From Flavobacteriales bacterium UBA4474 (GTDB taxonomy: Bacteria > Bacteroidota > Bacteroidia > Flavobacteriales_D > Sanyastnellaceae): a DNA stretch of 32,392 bases. Positions 1-8,347 of the stretch are shown in pieces. The translations under genes and the position numbers were made by a program. Where the stretch lies: contig DGOE01000055.1 of NCBI GenBank assembly GCA_002389295.1, positions 1,845-34,236 on the forward strand. Reading direction: 5' to 3'. The notes beneath the pieces are model-generated. The model saw only the letters and a program-made list of their open reading frames with translations, made no database searches and was not told where the DNA came from. Within the stretch, counting starts at the first letter, position 1; each line of letters begins with the position of its first letter.

Positions 1-761
1 CCGCCGCACACGCCGCACTCATCGGCGTAGGTGCAATCTTCCGGGGTCGTTTCACAAGCATCGGCGATGTTGAGGGTCACAGTGACCGCGTCTCCGCCGC
101 TGGGGAAGTACTGCACATTCAAGGTGCCGCCCAAAACGCCATCTGTGGTCAATTGCGCCAACAACACGCGGTTGTCCGCATTGGGGAGTCCATTGGCGTC
201 GCCATTGAAAATGTACCAGATTCCACCGACCACATCATTGATCACGATGTCACTTCCTGCTGCGCCTCCTCCTGGATCGAAAGCCGTGATCCAATCCTGG
301 TCGGGTGAGGCAATCAAGCTGGGGTTGCTTTCTCCCGCGCTGCCGTCTGCCGGCTCCGACAGTCCAATGGTGACATAGCTGTCATAAATCAACTCGGGAA
401 AACTGCCGAACAACAGTGGATTCTGCGGTTGGGCAGAAGCGCCTCCAAGCTGATTTTGATAAAAGCTGGTCGTCGTGGTGAGGGTCAATGGCGTAGCCTG
501 GTTGCCAAAAACCGAGGTCACAAAGTCCGTGGCGTTCTCCGCTTGAAAGAACACCCTGTAGGTGGTCATTCCGGCGAGGTCGCCATCGGTGTGAGATGCT
601 ACCGTCTCAATGAACAAACACGGCGCATCAAAAACCCCACCGGATGAGGCAGGGTCATAGTTGCAAGCAGTAGGGTCAGAACAGTTTTGGGAAAATGCCA
701 CCAGGCCGGTGATAAACATGCCCACAGTCAGACACAGCGAAGGAATCAAGTTCTTCATCAT
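1..761 (-). CDS. Secreted Cys-rich repeat protein, partial (3' end off window)
   Basis: This reading frame is open from the ATG pair at 761-756 to the left edge, so at least 253 residues are visible and the C-terminus is missing. Residues 1-25 (MMKNLIPSLCLTVGMF...) form a signal peptide with a probable cut before a Gln-Asn-Cys. The mature protein begins with one Cys-rich repeat of the form CSDPTACNYDPAS. About 190 residues of Ser/Thr/Gly-rich, aromatic-poor sequence follow, probably beta-sheet, in which I recognise no named domain. The visible end reads YADECGVCGG, a Cys-rich motif that in marine Flavobacteriales proteins usually opens a run of similar repeats. The first repeat is the same type found in the two large secreted proteins at 10404-17083. 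The role is unknown; a cell-surface or extracellular protein is inferred. It is transcribed away from ligA, which ends 97 bases upstream. Confidence 0.75.
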   Translation of the reverse strand, partial: MMKNLIPSLCLTVGMFITGLVAFSQNCSDPTACNYDPASSGGVFDAPCLFIETVASHTDGDLAGMTTYRVFFQAENATDFVTSVFGNQATPLTLTTTTSFYQNQLGGASAQPQNPLLFGSFPELIYDSYVTIGLSEPADGSAGESNPSLIASPDQDWITAFDPGGGAAGSDIVINDVVGGIWYIFNGDANGLPNADNRVLLAQLTTDGVLGGTLNVQYFPSGGDAVTVTLNIADACETTPEDCTYADECGVCG

Positions 762-857
762 CAATGATTAAGTAATCACAATATAAGCCATCACAGGCGT
801 AATTCCTGACCAGAAACAAAGTGCCAAAAACCGGGGAATTCTCCTACACCTTGGTGC

Positions 858-2873
858 TCACGAACCGATCATTTCGAAAAAAGCGGACTCGGTCAAAATG
901 GACACCCCCAACCGCTCGGCCTTTTCTCGTTTTGCCGGCCCCATTTTTTCGCCGGCTATGAGAAAATCGGTCTTGCCCGACACGCCGCCAAGCAGCCGCC
1001 CTCCGTGCCGCTCCACCAGGCGCTTGAGTTCATCGCGGGGAATACTGAACACGCCGCTGACAACGAAGCTCCGCCCTTCCAAAACCTGACTGCCCTGCAC
1101 GCCAGGGTCTTGCTCCGCTGTGAACTTGAGCCCTGCGTGGACCAAGCGCTCCAGCAGCTGACGGTTTGTCGCCTCAGCAAACCAGTGAACCAGCGATTCC
1201 GCGATGACCGGTCCGACCACGTCCAATTGGAGCAATGCGGCTTCATCGGCGCCCCTCAAGGACTCAACATCCCCAAAATGACGCGCCAATTTCTTGGCCA
1301 CCGTTTCTCCCACATGGCGGATGCCCAAGCCAAACAACACGCGTTCAAACGGCACCTCTTTGGACGCCGAAATGCCCGCCAAAAGGTTGCCCGCACGCTT
1401 CTCCCCCATTCGATCCAAAGTCAGCAGTGGCGCGCGCTCCAAATCGTACAGATCAGCAACATCGCGGATCATGCCCGCAGCCCACAGCTGCTCGACCCCC
1501 TCTGAACCGAGGCCGTCGATGTTCATGGCGCGGCGCGCGGCGAAGTGCTCGATACGGCCTTTGATCTGTTCAGGACACCCTTCGGCATTGGGGCAATAAT
1601 GCCGGGCCTCGTCCTCTGCACGCGCAAGTGACGCCCCGCAGTCAGGGCAATGGGTAGCGTAGCTGTGTGGCGCGCTGTTTGCCGGCCTTTCGTCCAGTAT
1701 GACGCCCACCACCTTGGGAATGATCTCCCCTCCTTTTTCCACGCGCACCATGTCGCCCTCCCGGATATCGAGGAGGGCAATCTGGTCGGCGTTGTGCAGG
1801 GAGGCCTTGCTGACGGTGGTGCCGGCTATGGGCACGGGCTCGAGGTGCGCCACGGGGGTGATGGCACCTGTGCGCCCCACCTGGTAGGCGATGCGCTCCA
1901 GACGCGTGATCCCTTGTTCGGTTTCAAATTTGAAGGCGAGGGCCCATCGCGGCGCCTTGGCGGTGGAGCCGAGGGTCTTTCTCTGGGCATAGCCATCGAC
2001 CTTCATGACCACGCCGTCGATGGCAAATGGCAGCTGCGTTCTGGCTTCATCCCAATGGGCGAGGAAGGCCATCACGCCCTCCACATCGGTGACGATTTCA
2101 AAGGCGCGGTCCAGCATCAACGGCGTCTTGAACCCCCATCGCTGTGCGGCATTGACGCCGTCGCTGTGTCCACCGGGTCGCCAAGCACCGCCCTCATCGG
2201 GCAAGACGCTGTAGAGGAAGCAATCGAGGCCGCGTCGGGCGACTTCGCTGCTGTCCTGGAGCTTCAAGCTGCCCGCCGCCGTGTTCCGCGGATTGGCAAA
2301 GGTCTTTTCGCCCGTTTGGCGCCGGTGTGCGTTCAACGCCTCAAATGCCTCGAAAGGCAGAATGATCTCGCCCCGGATCTCCAATTTCTCAGGCGCTTCC
2401 TGGGGCAAGGTCAAGGGGATGGTGCGGATGGTGCGGACGTTGGTGGTGATGTCCTCTCCTACAGCACCGTCCCCGCGGGTCAGGGCGCGCACCAGCTGTC
2501 GGTTCTCGTATTGCAGGGCAATGGCGACACCGTCGTATTTCAATTCACAGGTAAAGCGCGTCTCTCCTGCCGACTCTTTGTAAATCCTTGATGCCCAATC
2601 TTCTACCTCCTCCCTGTTATAGCTGTTTGACAAGGAGAGCATCGGGCGGCTGTGGGCCACTTTTTCGAACTGATCGGTAAAGCCACCACCGACCCTGCGG
2701 GTGGGGCTGTTGGGGTCCGCCAAGTCCGGACGCGCAGACTCCAGCAGGGCCAATTCGGCCAGCAGGGCATCAAACTCCCTGTCGCTGATGGTGGGCGCGG
2801 CTTCTACGTAGTAGCGGTGGTTGTGCGCGTGTAGGGTGCGGCGCAATTCCGCAATGCGTTCCTCTTCCTGCAT
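858..2873 (-). CDS. ligA: NAD-dependent DNA ligase LigA
   Basis: LigA seals nicks in duplex DNA during replication and repair, using NAD+ as adenylate donor. The 671-residue product has the usual family length and domain order. An N-terminal Ia domain has HNHRYYV near residues 17-23. The adenylation domain has the KYDG motif with the nucleophile Lys112. An OB fold follows, then a four-Cys zinc finger near residues 400-430 (CPDC and CPNAEGC), helix-hairpin-helix repeats, and a C-terminal BRCT domain (GRSFVVSGVF to the end). The frame stays open upstream to 3014, but those extra 47 residues are Gly/Arg-rich and lie inside prmC. The ATG at 2873, giving MQEEERIAELRR, matches normal LigA starts and lies 8 bases after the prmC stop. 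It is the last gene of the parE-to-ligA series. Confidence 0.97.
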   Translation of the reverse strand: MQEEERIAELRRTLHAHNHRYYVEAAPTISDREFDALLAELALLESARPDLADPNSPTRRVGGGFTDQFEKVAHSRPMLSLSNSYNREEVEDWASRIYKESAGETRFTCELKYDGVAIALQYENRQLVRALTRGDGAVGEDITTNVRTIRTIPLTLPQEAPEKLEIRGEIILPFEAFEALNAHRRQTGEKTFANPRNTAAGSLKLQDSSEVARRGLDCFLYSVLPDEGGAWRPGGHSDGVNAAQRWGFKTPLMLDRAFEIVTDVEGVMAFLAHWDEARTQLPFAIDGVVMKVDGYAQRKTLGSTAKAPRWALAFKFETEQGITRLERIAYQVGRTGAITPVAHLEPVPIAGTTVSKASLHNADQIALLDIREGDMVRVEKGGEIIPKVVGVILDERPANSAPHSYATHCPDCGASLARAEDEARHYCPNAEGCPEQIKGRIEHFAARRAMNIDGLGSEGVEQLWAAGMIRDVADLYDLERAPLLTLDRMGEKRAGNLLAGISASKEVPFERVLFGLGIRHVGETVAKKLARHFGDVESLRGADEAALLQLDVVGPVIAESLVHWFAEATNRQLLERLVHAGLKFTAEQDPGVQGSQVLEGRSFVVSGVFSIPRDELKRLVERHGGRLLGGVSGKTDFLIAGEKMGPAKREKAERLGVSILTESAFFEMIGS

Positions 2874-2881
2874 GGGCGTGG

Positions 2882-3796
2882 TCAATGCCGGATCAGGCGC
2901 ACGGCCCTTTCCGCGCCCTGAAGGTCGCAGAGGACCTCGGTTTCCACCGCCTCGAGTTGCCAACAATCCGCCACCTTTTGCGTGAATTCCGCATGGCATT
3001 CCGCCACCATGCACCCGCCGCGATGCAGGCGGCTCCGCGCGCCCGCCAGCAGCGCCTCATAAAAGCAAAGTGGGGCATCATCGGGCACAAACAAGGCCAT
3101 CCCAGGTTCGTATTGGCGCACATGAGCGTCCATGCTGGCCGCTTCTGATGCCGGGATATACGGCGGATTGCTGACCACGCCATGAAACACTTCGGCACCG
3201 CCACCCCATCCGGGGGACAGTGCATCGGCCTCCACCCATTGGACCTCCAAGCCCAGGTCGTGGCCGTTTTGCCGCGCGCGCTCCAACGCTGCCGCTGATT
3301 GATCCAGGCCCCACACCTCCCACGCTGGCTTGGCCGCCTTGATGGCCAGGGCCATGCAGCCGCTCCCGGTGCCCACATCCAACACGCGGATGCCTTGCCG
3401 CCAGCCCATTGCGCTCGCCGCGCGCTCCATGCCCTCCAAAAACCAAGACACCACCTCCTCGGTTTCGGGCCTCGGAATCAAGGCCTCGGGGCCGCAAGCG
3501 ATGCGCAGCCCCCGAAATTCTGTCCAACCCACGGCGTATTGCACGGGCTCGCCATCCAAGACGCGGTCCAGGGCCTGGCCCAAACGGTTGAGCTCACTTT
3601 CGTCATAGCGCCGGTCGAGGGCCTCAAGGAGGGTCCGGCTGCGGTCGTCCAATGCCGCCATCAAGCGGTCGGCGATCGCTTTGCATTCCCGCACTTCACC
3701 CAAGGCCCCTTGTCTGTGGGCCTGCAAAGTCTGCACCAACCACGTCCGCACGGACCGGTCAGCGTTGTCCGAAGGAAAATCCGACCAACGGCGCAT
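2882..3796 (-). CDS. prmC: Peptide chain release factor N5-glutamine methyltransferase PrmC
   Basis: PrmC methylates the Gln of the GGQ motif of release factors RF1 and RF2 with S-adenosylmethionine, which speeds up translation termination. The 304-residue product has an N-terminal helical domain containing EPVQYAVGWTEF (83-94), then PRPETEE (109-115). It continues with the Rossmann-type SAM-binding loop DVGTGSG (140-146) and the catalytic NPPY (210-213) that binds the target glutamine. The ATG at 3796 is preferred because the frame further upstream starts only at TTG (3823) and would overlap mgsA by 20 bases. With this start the gap to mgsA is 7 bases. The protein is slightly longer than the common 280-290 residues because of its N-terminal segment. 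Confidence 0.95.
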   Translation of the reverse strand: MRRWSDFPSDNADRSVRTWLVQTLQAHRQGALGEVRECKAIADRLMAALDDRSRTLLEALDRRYDESELNRLGQALDRVLDGEPVQYAVGWTEFRGLRIACGPEALIPRPETEEVVSWFLEGMERAASAMGWRQGIRVLDVGTGSGCMALAIKAAKPAWEVWGLDQSAAALERARQNGHDLGLEVQWVEADALSPGWGGGAEVFHGVVSNPPYIPASEAASMDAHVRQYEPGMALFVPDDAPLCFYEALLAGARSRLHRGGCMVAECHAEFTQKVADCWQLEAVETEVLCDLQGAERAVRLIRH

Positions 3797-3803
3797 CCCG
3801 CAA

Positions 3804-4166
3804 TCAGGTGATGTTGCGCGCAATCAGTTCCGCGGTCGCAGGATTGGTGGCCAGGGGGATGTTGTACACATCACAGAGGCGCAACAACATATTGATGTCG
3901 GGCTCGTGGGGATGCTTGCCCATGGGGTCCCTAAAAAAAATCACGCCGGCCACCTGCCCCTCCGTGATGCGCGAAGCGATTTGCGCGTCCCCGCCACGGG
4001 GTCCGGACGCCACGGTCTCCACGCTGATGCCTTTTTCGGCGAGCTTGCTCCCCGTCGTTTGGGTCGCCAATGTGGGCACCTGGGAGAAGAACTTGTGAAA
4101 GCGCATCACAAACTCAACGAGCTCGTCTTTTTTCCCGTCGTGTGCGATGAGGGCGATGTATTTCAT
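3804..4166 (-). CDS. mgsA: Methylglyoxal synthase
   Basis: MgsA converts dihydroxyacetone phosphate to methylglyoxal and phosphate, a glycolytic bypass used when sugar phosphates build up. The 120-residue protein keeps every residue I would look for: His9 in LIAHDGKK, the catalytic Asp60 in SGPRGGDAQI, Asp80 in FFRDP, and His87 and Asp90 in PHEPDI. These correspond to E. coli His19, Asp71, Asp91, His98 and Asp101. It is short compared with the E. coli enzyme (about 150 residues), mainly at the ends, with the core intact. Its start overlaps the stop of the upstream amylase-like gene by 4 bases (ATGA), so the two are probably translationally coupled. No dedicated regulator is visible beside it. 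Confidence 0.95.
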   Translation of the reverse strand: MKYIALIAHDGKKDELVEFVMRFHKFFSQVPTLATQTTGSKLAEKGISVETVASGPRGGDAQIASRITEGQVAGVIFFRDPMGKHPHEPDINMLLRLCDVYNIPLATNPATAELIARNIT

Positions 4167-5590
4167 TTGGCTTGCTTGACGAAAACTTCAAACGCCCAGG
4201 GCTCCCATGCTGTCTTGGCGAGGGACTTGCGGCTGAAGGTGCCCCGGTACCCATCCAAACCTTCGGGCTTGAAAGCGACCGTGGTATCGCTCAGGTTGAT
4301 GACCACGCGCACGGATGTCCCCTCTGCGGCACGCTCGAAGTAGAGCACATCGCCCGCATCCACCAACTGCACAGGCCGGGCGCCTGCCTCGCCATTGTAC
4401 AGTGGCGGGTGGTGGTGGTGCAGGTCGCTGAGGATGCGGTAAAACGACATCTCCCGGTAATCGCCCCACGGCACGGTGTCCTTTTCAAAGAAGCGCAACC
4501 GTTTGTCCATGCCGCTCTCTTGTCCGCCGTAGATCAGGGGCATGCCGAACATCGTGCCGCACATCACGGCCATGGCGCGGCCCGCATCTCCGTAGCGTTC
4601 CCGCACGGTGCCGTTCCATGAATTCTCGTCGTGGTTTGTGATGAAGGTCATGCGAAATGCAGACGGCGAAAAGCGCTCGAATTCCCGCTCCATGTAGGCC
4701 CGTACACTGTCCGCATTCATGTGGCCCGCGGCCACCTCATTGGTGATGTGGTGAAACTCCCAGGCGTAACTCGCATCAAAGGCGCGGTCGTGGTGTTCTG
4801 GCACTTCGGCTTCGGCGAGCATGAACACTTCGGGCTCGATGCGCTCCAATGACCTTCTCACCCGGTTCCAAAATGCCGTCGGCACCTTGCCTGCCACGTC
4901 GCAGCGAAATCCATCAATGTCGTGGTCCCTGACCCAGAACGCCATGGCGCTTTCCATGGCGTCATACAGCCCGTTTTCCTCGCCGCGCTCCCAATCCAAT
5001 TGCGCCACATCCACCCAATCGGTGCCGGTAGGCGGCTGGATTTGACCCGCTTCGTCCAGCAAGTAATACCCCAGCCCCACCGAATCGCGCGTCCACACGG
5101 CGTCAAAAGCGGTGTGGTTGGCCACCCAGTCAATGATCACCTTCATTTCCAGCTCATGGGCCGCTGCCACAAAAGCGTCAAAATCGGCCCACGTGCCATA
5201 GTCGGGGTTGAGTCCTTTGTAATCCTGTGCGCTGTAAGGGCTGCCCAATGAGCTGCTCCCCGGCTGCACCAGGTAGTTGTCTTTGTTTTCTCCGCCCTTG
5301 CGGTTGACCTCACCGATGGGGTGCACGGGCATGAGCCATACGATGTCCATGCCGAGCTCCTTGATCCGCGGCAGGTCCCTCATGGCCGATGCCAGGTCGC
5401 CTGCAGGCGTGTGCTGCCGGACATTCAGCTCGTAAATGACGGCATTGCGGGACCAATCCGGATGGATCAAAGCGTCCAGTGTATCCGTGGCATTGACCTG
5501 CTCCGCCATTGCCGTATCCCCATCGGCGGGTGCCAGTGCGCAGGATGAAATCAAAAGGCCCAAAGACAGGGAAATAAGGATGCGATTCAT
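4163..5590 (-). CDS. GH13 alpha-amylase family lipoprotein
   Basis: This is a 475-residue glycoside hydrolase of family GH13, acting on alpha-glucans or malto-oligosaccharides. The N-terminus is a lipoprotein signal, with a hydrophobic run ending LLISSC and Cys17 as the lipidated residue, so the enzyme is anchored in a membrane. The (beta/alpha)8 barrel has the conserved regions in order: DWVANHT (154-160), GFRCD with nucleophile Asp231, FMLAEAE with acid/base Glu260, and FITNHDEN with Asp321. A C-terminal beta domain follows. Substrate specificity cannot be read from the sequence. It begins 15 bases after parC and ends overlapping mgsA. No SusC/SusD pair or other sugar-utilisation gene is nearby, so it is not part of a classic starch locus. 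Outer-membrane or periplasmic location is inferred. Confidence 0.92.
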   Translation of the reverse strand: MNRILISLSLGLLISSCALAPADGDTAMAEQVNATDTLDALIHPDWSRNAVIYELNVRQHTPAGDLASAMRDLPRIKELGMDIVWLMPVHPIGEVNRKGGENKDNYLVQPGSSSLGSPYSAQDYKGLNPDYGTWADFDAFVAAAHELEMKVIIDWVANHTAFDAVWTRDSVGLGYYLLDEAGQIQPPTGTDWVDVAQLDWERGEENGLYDAMESAMAFWVRDHDIDGFRCDVAGKVPTAFWNRVRRSLERIEPEVFMLAEAEVPEHHDRAFDASYAWEFHHITNEVAAGHMNADSVRAYMEREFERFSPSAFRMTFITNHDENSWNGTVRERYGDAGRAMAVMCGTMFGMPLIYGGQESGMDKRLRFFEKDTVPWGDYREMSFYRILSDLHHHHPPLYNGEAGARPVQLVDAGDVLYFERAAEGTSVRVVINLSDTTVAFKPEGLDGYRGTFSRKSLAKTAWEPWAFEVFVKQAK

Positions 5591-5605
5591 GCCGCAAACA
5601 TAGGT

Positions 5606-8347
5606 TTAGAACAGGCTGGCCTGCACATCACCATTTGGGTCTTCCTGTCCAGATTCAGGCCCGGGTTCCGGGGTGTCTTCTGCCCCGTTTGGAACCGTGA
5701 CATCGGCGGTTCCCTCGGGTTCGTCTGAAGCGTTGGGGTCGGGCGTATCCTCGAGTGCCACCTTGGCCCGGGCATCGGTTGAGAGCCGCTTGCCCCTGGC
5801 CTTGACCCCCTTGACGGCAATGAACTCGTTGAGGCTGAAACGCTGCTCGCCCAGGTCCTTGGCCTTGCACTTGATCACGGGCGCACCGTGATCGGTAAAG
5901 ACCAACATCGACGACCCCTCAGACTCGCCAATGAACTCCATGCTCTTGCTCGAGGATTCAGCCAAGAACCGCTTCACGTACACGGCCTTTTTTTCTCCGT
6001 CCAGGTGCACCACCGTCAACGGACGCTCGGGGTGCCATTTGTCCATGAAGACCATGTCATCGGGGAAATGCGTGCTCAATTCCGGCTTGATCAGCTCGTA
6101 AGCGCCCGATGCGGCCACGACAATCAGGCGGTCCTCTGGCCCAAAGGCGCCCAAGAGGCGGCCCCTGCCCTCGCTGTTGAGGCGTTTGACCGATTCATCG
6201 AACCACACCTTGCGAGCGCCGAGCGTGCTGCTTCCCGCGCTTTTGAGGTCCACCCGGCCCGTCACGGCGTGCTTGCTCACGGTGTTGCCCGCTGCGCCGC
6301 GCCCCTTGATGGCGATTTCCGCGAAATCCACATCCACTTTGAGCGACTTGAGCCGCGGCGTGCGGCTCAAGTGAACCGTTACCTGCTCCGCCTCTCCGTT
6401 GGGGTTTTGGGAGAACCAGAGCACCTGGCTGCCGGGCGCTCCCTTGGTCAGGTGATAGACCTTGTCCCGCGTGATGGAGGTCACATGGAAGCGCTTGACC
6501 ATGGTTTTGCCCTGCGCCTGCTTCTTGCCGTCGCGGTAAATCAGATTGTAGGTCGTGCGTTCGTCGCCGCGTTTCCATACGCCCACATGCAGAATGTCCT
6601 TGCCAAAGAATGCCTTGGGGCTCACTTTGGACACCTGCATGGTGCCGTCCTTTCTAAAGACGATGATGTCGGCGATGTCCGAGCAGTCACAGATGTAATC
6701 GCCCTCACCCCGGGGCATGCCGATGCCCACAAAGCCTTCCTTTAAGTCGGCGTGCAACTTGTGGTTGGCCACGGCCACCTTGGCACTGTCGATGTTGCCG
6801 AAGGTGCGCAATACGGTCTTCCGCTCGCGGCCCTTGCCATACTTCTTCTTCAATTGCCGGTACCACTCAATGGAGTAGTCGGTGAGGTGCTCGAGGTGGT
6901 TTTTGACCTCTTCAATCTCCACCTCCAGGTTGGCGATGCGCTGGTCGGCCTTGTCGGAGTCGAATTTGGAAATCCGTTTGATCCGGATCTCGGTCAACCG
7001 CGTCACGTCCTCGTCGGTCACGGGCCGAATCAAGTGCTTGATGTGGGGAGCAAGTCCTTCGTGGATGGCCTGAAGGATGGCCTCCCACGTCTCGCATTCC
7101 TCGATGTCGCGGTAGATGCGCTTCTCGATGAAGATCTTTTCCAAAGAAGCGAAATGCCAGGACTCTTGGAGCTCGCCCAGCCGGATCTCCAGCTCGCGGC
7201 CCAGCAGCATGCGCGTGCGGTCCGCGCTTCTTTTCAGGATTTCCTTGACCCCCAAAAAGACCGGCCTGTCGCCCTCGATGACACATGCATTGGGCGCAAT
7301 GCGGGTCTCGCAATCGGTAAACGCAAACAGCGCGTCGATCGTGCGGTCCGGAGAAACACCAGAGGCCAGGTGGATCATCACCTCGACGTGCTCTGCCGTG
7401 TTGTCTTCTACGCGCTTGATCTTGATCTTGCCCTTGTCGTTGGCCTTGAGGATGCTCTCGATCAGCGACGTGGTGGTGACGCCATAGGGCAGTTCCTCGA
7501 CGATGAGGGTTTTGTTGTCCTCCTTGCGGATTTTGGCCCGGACCCTCACGCGTCCGCCGCGCAAGCCATCGTTGTATTGCTCGCAATCGGCCTCTCCCCC
7601 CGTCGGGAAATCGGGCAGCAATTTGAAACTGCGCCCCTTGAGGTAGGCCACCGCCCCGTCGATGAGCTCGACAAAGTTGTGTGGCAACATCTTGCACGCC
7701 AGGCCCACCGCGATTCCTTCGGCGCCCTGCTGGAGCAGCAGCGGGAACTTGACCGGCAGCGTTTCGGGCTCATCATTGCGGCCATCATAGCTGGCCAGCC
7801 AGTTGGTGGTCTTGGGATTGAACAGGGCCTCCTTGGCGAAGGTGCTCAACCTGGTTTCTATATATCGCGGTGCCGCTGCCCTGTCACCGGTGAGGATGTT
7901 GCCCCAATTTCCCTGACAGTCGAGGACCAGCTCCCGCTGGCCGATCTGAACCATGGCATCACCGATGCTGGCATCGCCATGCGGGTGGTACTTCATGGTG
8001 TTGCCAATGGCGTTGGCCACCTTGTGGAAACGCCCGTCCTCCAATTCACGGAGCGAGTGCAGGATGCGTCGCTGCACCGGCTTCAGCCCATCGTGCAGGT
8101 GGGGCACCGCCCTTTCCAAAATGACATAAGAGGCGTAGTCCAGGAAGTACTCGTTGTACATCCCCTTGATCCGGATGACCTGCTCCATGTCTGCACCATC
8201 GGATGGCGCATCGGATGCGCCCTCCACCCCATTCTCAGAATGGTCGTTGGGCTGTTCGTCCGGCTGGCCTTCATGCTGGCCATTGGACTGGGGGTCCTTT
8301 CCTTCCTCTGCGTCGTGCTCTTCGGGATGTTGGCCTTCCTCAATCAT
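5606..8347 (-). CDS. parC: DNA topoisomerase IV subunit A
   Basis: ParC is the DNA-breaking and rejoining subunit of topoisomerase IV, which unlinks daughter chromosomes together with ParE. The 913-residue product has the GyrA/ParC fold: DYASYVILERAVP (70-82), DGLKPVQRRIL (86-96), YHPHGDAS (120-127), and the catalytic Tyr162 in AAPRYIETRLS. A long coiled-coil region and a C-terminal beta-pinwheel-like half follow. Calling it ParC rather than GyrA rests on the adjacent parE and on the Bacteroidota-type sequence. Residues 1-53 are a low-complexity tail rich in Glu, Asp, Gln, Asn and His. The last 50 or so residues are rich in Asp, Glu and Pro and end QASLF. The start overlaps the parE stop by 4 bases (ATGA). 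Fluoroquinolone target residues lie in the region around 115-165. Confidence 0.95.
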   Translation of the reverse strand: MIEEGQHPEEHDAEEGKDPQSNGQHEGQPDEQPNDHSENGVEGASDAPSDGADMEQVIRIKGMYNEYFLDYASYVILERAVPHLHDGLKPVQRRILHSLRELEDGRFHKVANAIGNTMKYHPHGDASIGDAMVQIGQRELVLDCQGNWGNILTGDRAAAPRYIETRLSTFAKEALFNPKTTNWLASYDGRNDEPETLPVKFPLLLQQGAEGIAVGLACKMLPHNFVELIDGAVAYLKGRSFKLLPDFPTGGEADCEQYNDGLRGGRVRVRAKIRKEDNKTLIVEELPYGVTTTSLIESILKANDKGKIKIKRVEDNTAEHVEVMIHLASGVSPDRTIDALFAFTDCETRIAPNACVIEGDRPVFLGVKEILKRSADRTRMLLGRELEIRLGELQESWHFASLEKIFIEKRIYRDIEECETWEAILQAIHEGLAPHIKHLIRPVTDEDVTRLTEIRIKRISKFDSDKADQRIANLEVEIEEVKNHLEHLTDYSIEWYRQLKKKYGKGRERKTVLRTFGNIDSAKVAVANHKLHADLKEGFVGIGMPRGEGDYICDCSDIADIIVFRKDGTMQVSKVSPKAFFGKDILHVGVWKRGDERTTYNLIYRDGKKQAQGKTMVKRFHVTSITRDKVYHLTKGAPGSQVLWFSQNPNGEAEQVTVHLSRTPRLKSLKVDVDFAEIAIKGRGAAGNTVSKHAVTGRVDLKSAGSSTLGARKVWFDESVKRLNSEGRGRLLGAFGPEDRLIVVAASGAYELIKPELSTHFPDDMVFMDKWHPERPLTVVHLDGEKKAVYVKRFLAESSSKSMEFIGESEGSSMLVFTDHGAPVIKCKAKDLGEQRFSLNEFIAVKGVKARGKRLSTDARAKVALEDTPDPNASDEPEGTADVTVPNGAEDTPEPGPESGQEDPNGDVQASLF

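Noticed and set aside
2874..3014. N-terminal extension of LigA (47 residues)
   Set aside because: It is Gly/Arg-rich, lies inside prmC, and the LigA family start is at the ATG at 2873.
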